From Bradyrhizobium algeriense (lineage in GTDB: Bacteria; Pseudomonadota; Alphaproteobacteria; Rhizobiales; Xanthobacteraceae), in the NCBI RefSeq assembly GCF_003062295.1, contig NZ_PYCN01000001.1, positions 454,001-518,000 on the forward strand: a DNA stretch of 64,000 bases, in the 5' to 3' direction. Each line of letters starts with the position of its first letter. Position 1 is the stretch's first letter. Positions 51,901-58,811 of the stretch are shown piece by piece. Below the pieces are notes generated by a model. That model did not search any database, was not told the origin of the DNA, and saw only the letters and a program-made list of their open reading frames with translations. The translations under genes and the position numbers were made by a program.

Positions 51901-52331
51901 GCGTCATCCTCGTGCGCGCGGGGATAGCCAAAATAGGCAAGTATGCCATCGCCCACAAACCTGGCGATAATGCCGTCGTAGGTTGCGATCACCCTGGCGC
52001 AGGCGGCCCGATAGGCGCGGATCACCTCCCACATATCCTCGGGATCAAGGCGAGCCGAGAGCGCGGTCGAGCCCACAAGATCACAGAACATGACGGTGAG
52101 ATGGCGTCGCTCGGCATCGTGCCGATGAACCTGTTCGGTGACCAATTCTGCCTGATTGAGTTCGGCGATCGCGCGCAGCATTTTGCGTCGATGGCCGAGC
52201 AGGACACCGAGCCTGTCGAAGTCCTGGTCCGTCAGTTCGGAAAGGACGCCAAGATCAATCCCGTTCTCGGCAAAACGCAGCGCGTATTGCCCTAAGCCGA
52301 GATTCTCGAGCCAGTCTGAAATCTGCTGCAT
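48981..52331 (-). CDS. SAM domain, class III adenylate/guanylate cyclase, AAA ATPase and TPR signalling protein
   Basis: 1116 aa from ATG 52331 (GGTGGATCCC upstream; an in-frame GTG at 52376 has no site). Order: SAM domain at 1-60 (ISDWLENLGLGQYALRFAEN, TDQDFDRLGVLLGHRRKML); class III cyclase at about 75-255 with metal-binding Asp84 (VMFCDLVGST) and Asp128 (FVGDGILAYF), then VGDAPNIAARLQ; AAA/STAND ATPase with Walker A GEAGIGKS at 301-308 and Walker B LLFICEDMHWAD; then a TPR-like helical C-terminal half. Such proteins make cAMP or cGMP under control of a large sensory scaffold. No transmembrane part, so cytoplasmic. Family D repeats sit at both ends. Confidence 0.88.
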   Translation of the reverse strand: MQQISDWLENLGLGQYALRFAENGIDLGVLSELTDQDFDRLGVLLGHRRKMLRAIAELNQAELVTEQVHRHDAERRHLTVMFCDLVGSTALSARLDPEDMWEVIRAYRAACARVIATYDGIIARFVGDGILAYFGYPRAHEDDAERAVRAGLDIIAAVGPLETRAERVEVRIAIATGLVVVGDLISGGASEQQAMVGDAPNIAARLQGLAEPGAVVVAASTRALLGDLFTFRNLGHREVKGISDPIAVWAVEGGAASESRFEAVRTARSIGFVGRKAEIEFVLSRQQLAWQGEGQMVLISGEAGIGKSRLMAALSENPALGSPRRLRYQCSPYHANSALHPFIAQLERAAGIELQDSPERKLDKLEAMLALGTQQVANTAPLIAALLSIPTGERYPPLGLNPVQQRRQTFAALLDQFEGLARQQPLLFICEDMHWADATTLELFDLAVDRMRRLPVLALATFRPEFEPPWVGLANVSLLRLDRLDRQDTRALVEQVTVGRKLPGEMMTQIIDKTDGVPLFVEELTKMVLESGLLVEHAGRYRLDSPLPPLAIPATLQDSLMARLDRLAPVKEVAQIGAAIGRDFSYTLLRSVAGRDDQTLSAALAQLEEAELLLRRGTPPEATYSFKHALVQETAYESLLKSRRQLLHKHIGDVLRDKFPIIAETEPEVLAYHFTEAGLSGVALEWWRKAGQQALKRSAYTEAIAHLGKAVAIADALPDEPGRTMNRLQLQIAYGRALRGSLGHSAPETVAAWKRARQFTADIDDPVELAPIHSGLFNACLTHGEIAPMRELTEAIMGVARQRPESPVAAVVAHCTSGVTSWFGGDYLNAQLHLERALATYEAERNPATFRASALDLPFVIMRFLALVLWPLGEIDRSRRLAADAVCATGEKRALSQANALVHKAVFDGLCGGMLQETETILALGLAREHTMPLYVAAGSYLNGLAQWRAGDRTGGLSEMQRGWTLLHENDCYLCEPFWGMQVAVANAEAGQTETGLEILRELIASTEQSGQHWLDAELHRSQGELLLRLDPPDVSMAEDTFRRALEIARTQQTKTFELRSAVGLAHLYCADGRAEAIQEVLAPVLVDFDTQRDLPEIEEAETLLRRGQVAGRGNW

Positions 52332-52608
52332 GGGATCCACCGGATGTGTGGTTGACAGCAGGCCGAGTTGGGCCACGGCGAAGAAAACCTATCCCAATGT
52401 CTTGGCGATGGCACGCCTTGATGCAGCAATTCGGTGGCGGCTAGCCCTTTATTTCCTGCGAAGCGGTGCTCGGCTACAGTGCTCACTACCAAGCAGCGCA
52501 TGACATGATGCCGACAACTGGATTTTGGTGCGCGCGCGATTTGCAGCAAGCAGCATTGTACAACCAGCGCGCAGGACGGAGTATGCCGATACATTCACGC
52601 GGCAGTTC
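52332..52608. other. Intergenic region upstream of the cyclase gene
   Basis: No credible gene seen. Presumed to contain the leftward promoter for the cyclase; the remaining space up to 52697 is the family D repeat. Confidence 0.4.
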
Positions 52609-52691
52609 GCAGGATGGGTAGAGCGCAGCGAAACCCATCAATCATTGCGCGGAGGCGTGATGGGTTTCGCTTCGCTCTACCCATCCTACGC
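52609..52691. repeat. Intergenic inverted-repeat element, family D, copy 2
   Basis: GCAGGATGGGTAGAGCGCAG with AACCCATCA pairs with GATGGGTTTCGCTTCGCTCT then ACCCATCCTACGC, with the central ATCATTGCGCGGAGGCGT in place of ATCCCTGCGCGGAGCCGC in the copy at 48892-48960. Confidence 0.88.
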
Positions 52692-52697
52692 AGCGCG

Positions 52698-53111
52698 CTA
52701 CCCCAACAACCCCTTCCCCGGCACATGATTGAGTTCGAGTCGAATGCCGTCGGGGTCCTCGAACAAAATCGAATAGTACCCCGGCGCCCATTGATCCTCG
52801 CGCGGCGCGCGGATGATTTTTGTACCAAGCGTCGCCAGAAACGCGTGCAGTTCATCGATGTCGGCGCGTTCACGGGCACGGAAGCAGAGATGATGCAAAC
52901 CGACACGCTTCTGCTCGAATGCCGCGCCTTCATGCTCGGCTGACGGCGCGCTGATGCCGACCGCGGTCCGGCCGCCGACGCAGTAGTAGGTCGTCTCGGT
53001 GTCGATCACCGGCTTCAAGCCGAGAAACGGCAGCAGCTTGCGATAAAAATCGCGGGAGCGTTCATAATTCGAGGCGGTGAGGAAAATATGTGCGATGCCG
53101 TTGACTTCCAT
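52698..53111 (-). CDS. VOC-family protein (glyoxalase/dioxygenase-like), 137 aa
   Basis: ATG 53111 with GGGGAGAGACA upstream. Single VOC module pair: GIAHIFLTASNYERSRDFYRK-LLPFLGL supplies the first His ligand, VGLHHLCFRARERADIDELH the second, and YYSILFEDPDGIRLELNHVPG the Glu ligand. Likely metal-dependent enzyme such as a glyoxalase, epimerase or small dioxygenase; substrate unknown. Divergent from the nuclease-fold gene. Confidence 0.8.
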   Translation of the reverse strand: MEVNGIAHIFLTASNYERSRDFYRKLLPFLGLKPVIDTETTYYCVGGRTAVGISAPSAEHEGAAFEQKRVGLHHLCFRARERADIDELHAFLATLGTKIIRAPREDQWAPGYYSILFEDPDGIRLELNHVPGKGLLG

Positions 53112-53193
53112 TGTCTCTCCCCGCGTGGCAATCTCAGGTAGTGATGCCGTTGCCGGCGACCATACAGGAACAAGCGGGACGAAGAGCAGCGGT

Positions 53194-53982
53194 ATGACCC
53201 CTCCGGCATTGCGTAACAGCGCTGCGTTCCCGGCATTGGCCGCGTCATTTCTCGTGCTGGCGACCGCCGGACCGGCCTGCGCCGCCGGTTGCCTGCTTGA
53301 GCCGCAGGGCGAAGGCCGCGTTGCCGCCGTGGTCGATGCGCGCAGCCTTCGCCTCGAAGACGGCCGCGAGGTCCGTCTCGCCGGCATCGAGCGTGGTGGA
53401 ACCGACGGGGCCAGCGGCAGGGCCGCATTGTCCGCCATCGCCGGCGGCCGAGAGGTGACGCTGCATGGCGACGACGACACGCCGGATCGCTATGGCCGCC
53501 AGGGCGCCTTTGTGTTCGTGGCCGGCTCGGAACACTCGGTGCAAAGCGAGCTGCTGCGCCGCGGCGAGGCGTTGGTTTCGAGTGACACATCCGAAAAAAA
53601 TTGCGCTGCAACACTGGCCGCTGCCGAGAACGCGGCGCGGGATGCCAAATTGGGCATCTGGGCTGAAACCACGGCCATAAAAAACGCGGAAAGTTCGGGC
53701 GATATTCTGTCCGCGATTGGGCACTTTTCGGTAGTCGAGGGCAGAGTTCTGTCCGTTCGGCAGGCGGGGGCGATTACCTACCTGAATTTCGGGCGGAACT
53801 GGACACGGGACTTTGCTGCGACTATTTCAAGGCGCATCATACCGGCGTTCGAGAGCGCCAACCTTGGACCTAAATCGCTCGAAAATCGACGGATTCGTGT
53901 CCGCGGCATTGTCTCGTCGCGGGGAGGACCACGGATTGAGCTGTTCCGGGTGGGGCAGGTTGAGGTGCTGGGCGGGAAATAA
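53194..53982 (+). CDS. Exported staphylococcal-nuclease-fold (TNase-like) protein
   Basis: 262 aa from ATG 53194; signal peptide FPALAASFLVLATAGPACAA. Segment EGRVAAVVDARSLRLEDGRE-VRLAGIE matches the first strands of SNase domains, followed by DRYGRQGAFVFV and ELLRRGEALV, where the family has catalytic residues. The key catalytic Arg/Glu set of true nucleases is only partly visible (RYGR present), so nuclease activity is uncertain. The C-terminal half (VEGRVLSVRQAGAITYLNFG, DFAATISRR) repeats an OB-like pattern. The M48 protease gene starts 3 bp after its stop, so both are translated together. Confidence 0.7.
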   Translation: MTPPALRNSAAFPALAASFLVLATAGPACAAGCLLEPQGEGRVAAVVDARSLRLEDGREVRLAGIERGGTDGASGRAALSAIAGGREVTLHGDDDTPDRYGRQGAFVFVAGSEHSVQSELLRRGEALVSSDTSEKNCAATLAAAENAARDAKLGIWAETTAIKNAESSGDILSAIGHFSVVEGRVLSVRQAGAITYLNFGRNWTRDFAATISRRIIPAFESANLGPKSLENRRIRVRGIVSSRGGPRIELFRVGQVEVLGGK

Positions 53983-53985
53983 CGC

Positions 53986-55569
53986 ATGATCCGAGGGCTG
54001 GGCACCGGTTTTCGTTTGGATCAGGCGCAAAACAGGGATGAGATCGACGATCCCAGTCGGATCGTAGGTCCAGTGGCTGATTTGACGCATCGTGGAAAAC
54101 GGCGCGAAGGAAACTCGGGCTGCCGCCTCTTGGCTGCGCCAGCGCTGTTGTGCGCCGCGCTCACGGTTGCCTCCTGTGGAAATCTCGGAAAACTCGAGAC
54201 CGCGCCGCCGACGGTGGCGGCGCCAAAGCCGAGCCGCGTCGTCGCGCAGACGCCGGCGAGCGAGCGCGAACATGAGCGCATTCTCGCCTCCTATGGCGGC
54301 GCCTATGACGATCCGAAACTCGCGACCCTGATCGGCAAGACGGTCGACCGGCTGGTCGCGGCCTCCGACCGTCCCGAGCAGGCCTACCGGGTGACCATCC
54401 TCAATTCCGGGGCCGTGAACGCCTTCGCGCTGCCGACCGGCCAGCTCTATGTGACGCGCGGGCTGGTGGCGCTCGCCAGCGATACCTCCGAACTGTCCTC
54501 GGTGCTGAGCCACGAGATGGCGCATGTCATCGCAAAGCACGCCTCGATCCGGGAAGACCAGGCGCGGCAGGCTGCGGTCGTGACCCGTGTCGTCACCGAC
54601 ATGAGCAACGACCCCGATCTGACGGCGCTGGCGCTGGCGAAAACGAAACTGACGATGGCGAGCTTCTCGCGCGCACAGGAATTCGAAGCCGACGGCATCG
54701 GCGTCGGCATTGCGGCCCGTGCCCGTTTCGATCCCTATGGCGCGGCACGCTTCCTCGCCGCGATGGAGCGCAATGCGGCGATGAAGGCTGGCAAGACCTC
54801 GCTCGATCCCCGCGCGCAGGATTTCCTGTCCTCGCATCCGGCAACCCCCGAGCGCGTGCAGAACGCGCAGGCCAGCGCCCGGCAATACTCCTCGCCGCAG
54901 AACGCCGAGCGCGACCGCGAGACCTATCTCGCCGCGATCGACAACCTCGTCTACGGCGAGGATCCCAGCGAAGGTTTCGTGCGCGGCCGGCGCTTCCTGC
55001 ATCCCAAGCTCGGCTTCACCTTCGCTGCGCCCGATACGTTTACGCTGGATAACACCGCGCAGGCCGTGATCGGCGTGCGCGAAGGTGGCACGCAGGCGAT
55101 GCGCTTCGACGTGGTGCGCGTGCCGGCCGAACAGTCGCTTGCCGATTATCTCAATTCCGGCTGGATGGAAGGCGTCGACAAGGGCTCGACCGAAGACCTC
55201 ATGATCAACGGCTTCCCGGTGGCTTCGGCTTCCGCGAACGGCGATCAATGGCAGTTCAAGGTCTTTGCGCTGCGCTACGGCAGCGATGTCTACCGCTTCA
55301 TCTTCGCCGCCAAGCAGCGCAACACCGAGAGCGAGCGCAATGCGCGCGAGACGGTGAATTCCTTCCGCCGCCTGACGCTCGAAGAAATCCAGGCCGCGCG
55401 CCCCCTGCGCATCAAGGTCATCACCGTGCAGCCCGGCGATACCGTCGAATCCCTCTCCCACCGCATGACCGGCGTCGACCGCCCGACCGAGCGCTTCCGC
55501 ATCCTCAACGGCCTCGACCAGCACGCCCAGGTCAAGCCAAGGGATCGCGTGAAGATCGTGGTGGATTGA
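53986..55569 (+). CDS. M48-family metalloprotease lipoprotein with C-terminal LysM-like segment
   Basis: 527 aa from ATG 53986, 3 bp after the previous stop (GGGCGGG upstream). About 45 unusual N-terminal residues precede a lipoprotein signal with lipobox LTVASC (Cys64). Zinc site HEMAHVIAKH at about residues 176-185 and third ligand in RAQEFEADGIGV (Glu), as in BepA/YfgC and LoiP. C-terminal region has a second domain (GFTFAAPDTFTLDNT) and ends IKVITVQPGDTVESLSHRM, a LysM-like peptidoglycan-binding stretch. Likely periplasmic quality-control protease attached to a membrane. The long N-terminal leader before the signal is odd; a shorter start may be used. Confidence 0.82.
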   Translation: MIRGLGTGFRLDQAQNRDEIDDPSRIVGPVADLTHRGKRREGNSGCRLLAAPALLCAALTVASCGNLGKLETAPPTVAAPKPSRVVAQTPASEREHERILASYGGAYDDPKLATLIGKTVDRLVAASDRPEQAYRVTILNSGAVNAFALPTGQLYVTRGLVALASDTSELSSVLSHEMAHVIAKHASIREDQARQAAVVTRVVTDMSNDPDLTALALAKTKLTMASFSRAQEFEADGIGVGIAARARFDPYGAARFLAAMERNAAMKAGKTSLDPRAQDFLSSHPATPERVQNAQASARQYSSPQNAERDRETYLAAIDNLVYGEDPSEGFVRGRRFLHPKLGFTFAAPDTFTLDNTAQAVIGVREGGTQAMRFDVVRVPAEQSLADYLNSGWMEGVDKGSTEDLMINGFPVASASANGDQWQFKVFALRYGSDVYRFIFAAKQRNTESERNARETVNSFRRLTLEEIQAARPLRIKVITVQPGDTVESLSHRMTGVDRPTERFRILNGLDQHAQVKPRDRVKIVVD

Positions 55570-55590
55570 GGCGGGGGCACTCGACGGAAC

Positions 55591-55677
55591 GTAGCCCGGA
55601 TGGAGCGAAGCGCAATCCGGGATTGCTCGCCCCACCCTGCGACGGCCCCGGATTTCGGTTCGCTCCATCCGGGCTAC
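55591..55677. repeat. Intergenic inverted-repeat element, family C, copy 2
   Basis: GTAGCCCGGATGGAGCGAAG with GCAATCCGGG pairs with CCCCGGATTTCGGTTCGCTC then CATCCGGGCTAC. A fragment of family F (CTCCCCTTGTGGGAGAAGGG) follows at about 55682-55701. Confidence 0.85.
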
Positions 55678-55731
55678 ACATCTCCCCTTGTGGGAGAAGG
55701 GAGACGAACATCAAGTATATTACGGCCTCAC

Positions 55732-56130
55732 CTACTCGCTGCTTACGCGCGCACGCCAGCGCGCCTCAAACGTATTGTCGGCGTCGAGCATTCGCGCCTG
55801 TGCATCCATGGGGTCGCTACGTTTCTCTGCGGCGACAACGACGGGCGCCGTAGCGACAACGACGGGCGTCACATCGAGCTTGGCCTGGACCTTGGCTTGC
55901 GAGGGCGCCACAGCGGCCCACCGCAATGAGGATTTCGGGATCACGGCCTTGCCGGCGTACCAGCATTTTCGTCCGTCGATGAGGCGCCAGGACCAATGCC
56001 CTCGTGCATTTGATGCCGGCTTGACGCTGCATTCCTTGATCTGCGCTTTCGCCTGCACAGTCGGCATGCCGATCGGCGCGAGAGCAGCAATGCAAGCGGC
56101 GAAAAAGACCAGCGGAACTTGAGTCTTCAT
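55732..56130 (-). CDS. Exported hypothetical protein, 132 aa
   Basis: ATG 56130 with GGGGTGTTCG upstream. Signal peptide VPLVFFAACIAALAPIGMPTVQA. The mature part has KECSVKPASNARGHWSWRLI and DGRKCWYAGKAVIPKSSLRW: a two-Cys, Trp-rich motif (HWxWRxIDGRKCWY) that recurs in small exported rhizobial proteins. Then Ala/Val repeats (VTPVVVATAPVVVAAEK). Function unknown. Confidence 0.72.
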   Translation of the reverse strand: MKTQVPLVFFAACIAALAPIGMPTVQAKAQIKECSVKPASNARGHWSWRLIDGRKCWYAGKAVIPKSSLRWAAVAPSQAKVQAKLDVTPVVVATAPVVVAAEKRSDPMDAQARMLDADNTFEARWRARVSSE

Positions 56131-56567
56131 CGAACACCCCTGCGGTTCAATTGGATGTGGAAGGCCAGACTCACTTTTAAATTTGGTCACAAGAGGCCGG
56201 AAATCTGACCACATTCCGAGAGAACGGCGGCGCGACAGGTTGAGGCTAAAGTTCCCGACCACTGCTGACGCAAGCGACTTGTCCGCCGCGGCACGCACGC
56301 GCGAAGTCGAAGACAATCCGGGCAGGCGAGCAAACCGGCATCACATCGGCATTGTCAGGTCGCCGTCAGCCTTCGGTTCCAATTGCCCTGTCTCGGTAGA
56401 GCGATGGCCAGCACAGATTCCAACAGCGAGATCGCGTCGGGTTCCACCGCGGAACCGGAAGTCGACCCGCCGTTACTGCAAATGTACTCAGCAAAAATGA
56501 CCGGAACGGATTGCGGGCTCAAGCGTCGGCTTCCCAACGGAAGGGATCGCGGCAAAGGGATCGCAGC
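56131..56567. other. 437-bp stretch without a recognisable gene
   Basis: Open frames on both strands here are Arg/Ser-rich and lack start sites or domain motifs, so I do not call them. It includes the promoter side of the exported protein at 55732-56130 and the leader of the 31-aa frame at 56568. Confidence 0.5.
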
Positions 56568-56663
56568 ATGGAAAACTTTCTTCTTTTCATCCTGGCGAGC
56601 AGCTTCTGCACGCTGGTAGCGGGCGTCACGCTCCTGCTGCGGCCATTGGTGGGCCTGCCCTGA
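56568..56663 (+). CDS. Candidate 31-aa single-helix membrane microprotein
   Basis: ATG 56568 follows AAAGGGATCGCAGC, a good ribosome site. The 31 residues begin MENFLLFILASSFCTLVAG and continue VTLLLRPLVGLP, one hydrophobic helix with a terminal basic residue. The strong start context and purely membrane-type composition support translation. It is too short for domain analysis. Confidence 0.45.
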   Translation: MENFLLFILASSFCTLVAGVTLLLRPLVGLP

Positions 56664-56800
56664 TGGTCCCGGCGGGACCCGGCTCGCCAACACAAGGGCA
56701 GATATCCAGGCGCCTTTGCTTCTGAAGCAGCTTCTGGCGTTTGAAGCTCCGCGCTCGCAGTGCTCTCCACGGCTTCTTGCGTTCGCACACGTCGCAAACA

Positions 56801-56828
56801 AAAAGCCCGATCTTTCGACCGGGCTTTT
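56801..56828. terminator. Rho-independent bidirectional terminator after carD
   Basis: AAAAGCCCG-ATCTTTCGAC-CGGGCTTTT, a GC stem framed by A and T runs on both sides, 22 bp beyond the carD stop. Classic intrinsic terminator, usable on both strands. Confidence 0.88.
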
Positions 56829-56849
56829 ATCTCAATCCGTCGAACCCTT

Positions 56850-57641
56850 TCAGGCGGCTTCGTCCGCCACGGCAGCGTCGTCGCCGTCAGCCTCGACATC
56901 GGCCTCGTCGGCTTCGCCGTCAGCCTCGGTCGCTTCAGCCTTGGCGCCGCGGCGCGGGCTCTTGGCGAGCTGGCTTTCGATTTCCTTGACCGCTTCGGTC
57001 TCCGTCGAATGCTGGACGACGGCGATTTCGCGCGACAGGCGATCGAGGGCGGCTTCATACAGCTGGCGCTCGCTGTAGGACTGCTCGGGCTGCGATTCCG
57101 AACGGTAGAGGTCGCGGACCACTTCGGCGATCGCGACGATGTCGCCCGAATTGATCTTCGCTTCGTATTCCTGCGCCCGGCGCGACCACATGGTCCGCTT
57201 GACGCGCGCACGGCCCTTGAGCGTCTCCAGCGCCTTCTTGACCAGCGCCGGCTCGGACAGCTTGCGCATGCCGACATTGGCGACCTTGGCGGTCGGCACG
57301 CGGAGCGTCATCTTGTCCTTCATGAAATTGATCACGAACAGCTCGAGCTTGGCGCCCGCGATCTCCTGCTCCTCGATGGCCAGGATCTGGCCGACGCCGT
57401 GGGCGGGATAGACCACGAATTCATTGGCCTTGAAGCCCTGACGCTGGGTCACGACCTTCTTCGGCTCCTCGACGCGCGGCGCGGCGGCGACCGGCTTGGC
57501 GGGAGCCTTCGGCGCAACAACGGCGGCTTTCGGGGGCGCAGCCTTCACAGGGGTCTTCACAGGAGCTTTGGCAGCAACTTTGGACGCAGGGGTCTTCGAA
57601 CCCGCCGCTTTCGCGACAGTCTTGGCAGTCTTTTCTGGCAT
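56850..57641 (-). CDS. carD: CarD-family transcriptional regulator
   Basis: 263 aa from ATG 57641 (AAGAAGCGCA upstream). A Lys/Ala/Pro-rich N-terminal tail of about 65 residues precedes the CarD/CdnL-type domain: VVTQRQGFKANEFVVYPAHG then GVGQILAIEEQEIAGAKLEL and FVINFMKDKMTLRVPTAKV. The helical C-terminal domain holds RRAQEYEAKINSGD and LYRSESQPEQSYSERQLYEA; an acidic Glu/Asp/Ala tail ends the protein. CarD proteins bind RNA polymerase beta and stabilise open complexes at rRNA and other promoters. The same frame continues upstream with more Lys/Ala-rich protein (GTG 57794 possible), so the start may be 51 codons earlier. Confidence 0.88.
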   Translation of the reverse strand: MPEKTAKTVAKAAGSKTPASKVAAKAPVKTPVKAAPPKAAVVAPKAPAKPVAAAPRVEEPKKVVTQRQGFKANEFVVYPAHGVGQILAIEEQEIAGAKLELFVINFMKDKMTLRVPTAKVANVGMRKLSEPALVKKALETLKGRARVKRTMWSRRAQEYEAKINSGDIVAIAEVVRDLYRSESQPEQSYSERQLYEAALDRLSREIAVVQHSTETEAVKEIESQLAKSPRRGAKAEATEADGEADEADVEADGDDAAVADEAA

Positions 57642-58055
57642 TGCGCTTCTTTTGTTCTTTGAGGACTTTGTGGCCGCAACCTTCCTTGCGACCTTTACAG
57701 TCGCCTTGGCACGGCCTTTGGTTGCGCTGCGGCTGGCCGGAGCGGCTTTTTTCGTGGTCTTGGAAGCACTCTTTTTACGCGTTTTCTGTGACACAGCCTG
57801 CGCGCGGAACTGCCACGCCCCTGTTCGATGTTTTACGGGAACCCACCGGGGCCACAAGCTACGCATGGCCAGGATCGGCTTGTAATGTGCCCAATATAGC
57901 ACATTTTCCGCAAAAATCAATGATTTACGCCGGGTTCCGGGCCTTTACGGGGCCGTATCCGCCATAAGTCCAATAACAGGGTTAAATCAGCAACGCTGGT
58001 TCGGTTCAGATTGGGATCGAAAACAGGCTCAACGAGCCCTTAACTTATCCACAGC
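57642..58055. other. 414-bp region upstream of carD
   Basis: 57642-57794 stays in frame with carD and encodes Lys/Ala-rich residues (KKSASKTTKKAAPASRSATK), so it may be N-terminal coding sequence. The remaining part is AT-richer than its surroundings (about 57890-58050), consistent with a promoter region; no other gene is seen. Confidence 0.45.
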
Positions 58056-58394
58056 CTAGTCGCCGCTACCGGGTTCCTTGGAAAAATATTTCTCGAACTT
58101 GCCCTCCACACCCTCGAATTCTTTCGCGTCCGTCGGCGCTTCCTTCTTCTGGGTGATGTTGGGCCAGCTCTTGGCGTACTCGGTGTTGACCTCGAGCCAC
58201 TTCTCCAGACCGGGCTCGGTGTCCGGCTTGATGGCGTCGGCGGGACATTCGGGTTCGCAGACGCCGCAGTCGATGCATTCGTCGGGATGGATGACCAGCA
58301 TGTTCTCGCCCTCGTAGAAGCAGTCGACGGGGCAGACCTCAACGCAGTCGGTATATTTGCATTTGATGCAGGCTTCAGTGACGACGTAAGTCAT
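58056..58394 (-). CDS. fdxA: Ferredoxin FdxA, 3Fe-4S/4Fe-4S type
   Basis: 112 aa. N-terminal cluster region [20 protein letters not shown] and second region [19 protein letters not shown] carry the cysteines for one 3Fe-4S and one 4Fe-4S cluster, the pattern of Azotobacter ferredoxin I-like 7Fe ferredoxins. The C-terminal extension ([20 protein letters not shown]) matches FdxA of rhizobia. Low-potential cytoplasmic electron carrier. Conserved neighbour of carD and the S4/helicase pair. Confidence 0.95.
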   Translation of the reverse strand: MTYVVTEACIKCKYTDCVEVCPVDCFYEGENMLVIHPDECIDCGVCEPECPADAIKPDTEPGLEKWLEVNTEYAKSWPNITQKKEAPTDAKEFEGVEGKFEKYFSKEPGSGD

Positions 58395-58529
58395 CCAGGG
58401 CTCCGAACAAGGCTCCGAAACGGATCAGTTTTCCGGGGTTTGCGTAGCGCATGCAGTGCGCTGCCGCAAGGGAAGCGGCAGCGGCAAACGGCCGTTTTTC
58501 AGGCGTTCCCGCGAGCCCAATGCAGATAG

Positions 58530-58799
58530 TTATTGTTTGCCGTTCTGCAAATCATCATAGAGCACGCGCGCGGCCGCAGCGTCGCCCCGCCGCTCGGAGA
58601 ATCCGATCACCTTGAGGACGCGCACGGTGCGATCGAGCGCGATCGTCAGCACATCGCCGACCTTCACCGAATGTCCCGGCGCCATTTCGCGCACGCCGTT
58701 GATGCGGACGTGACCGGCTTCGACGAGCGCGGCAGCGGAGGTGCGGGCCTTCACCACCCGCGCGTGCCACAGCCACTTATCGAGACGCTGCCGCTCCAA
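58530..58799 (-). CDS. S4-domain RNA-binding protein (HslR-like)
   Basis: 89 aa from TTG 58799. S4 fold: RLDKWLWHARVVKARTSAAA then LVEAGHVRINGVREMAPGHS and VKVGDVLTIALDRTVRVLKV. HslR-type proteins bind stalled 50S-peptidyl-tRNA complexes after heat shock. The TTG start lies in the same frame as the helicase, only four codons after its TAG, and no ATG is available. Translation could come by coupling or, less likely, by read-through to give a fusion. Confidence 0.82.
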   Translation of the reverse strand: MERQRLDKWLWHARVVKARTSAAALVEAGHVRINGVREMAPGHSVKVGDVLTIALDRTVRVLKVIGFSERRGDAAAARVLYDDLQNGKQ

Positions 58800-58811
58800 A
58801 TATCTGCTCGA

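Noticed and set aside
58041..58060. TTATCCACAG-like DnaA box upstream of carD as a replication origin
   Set aside because: A single match without a cluster or dnaA, dnaN or hemE neighbours.
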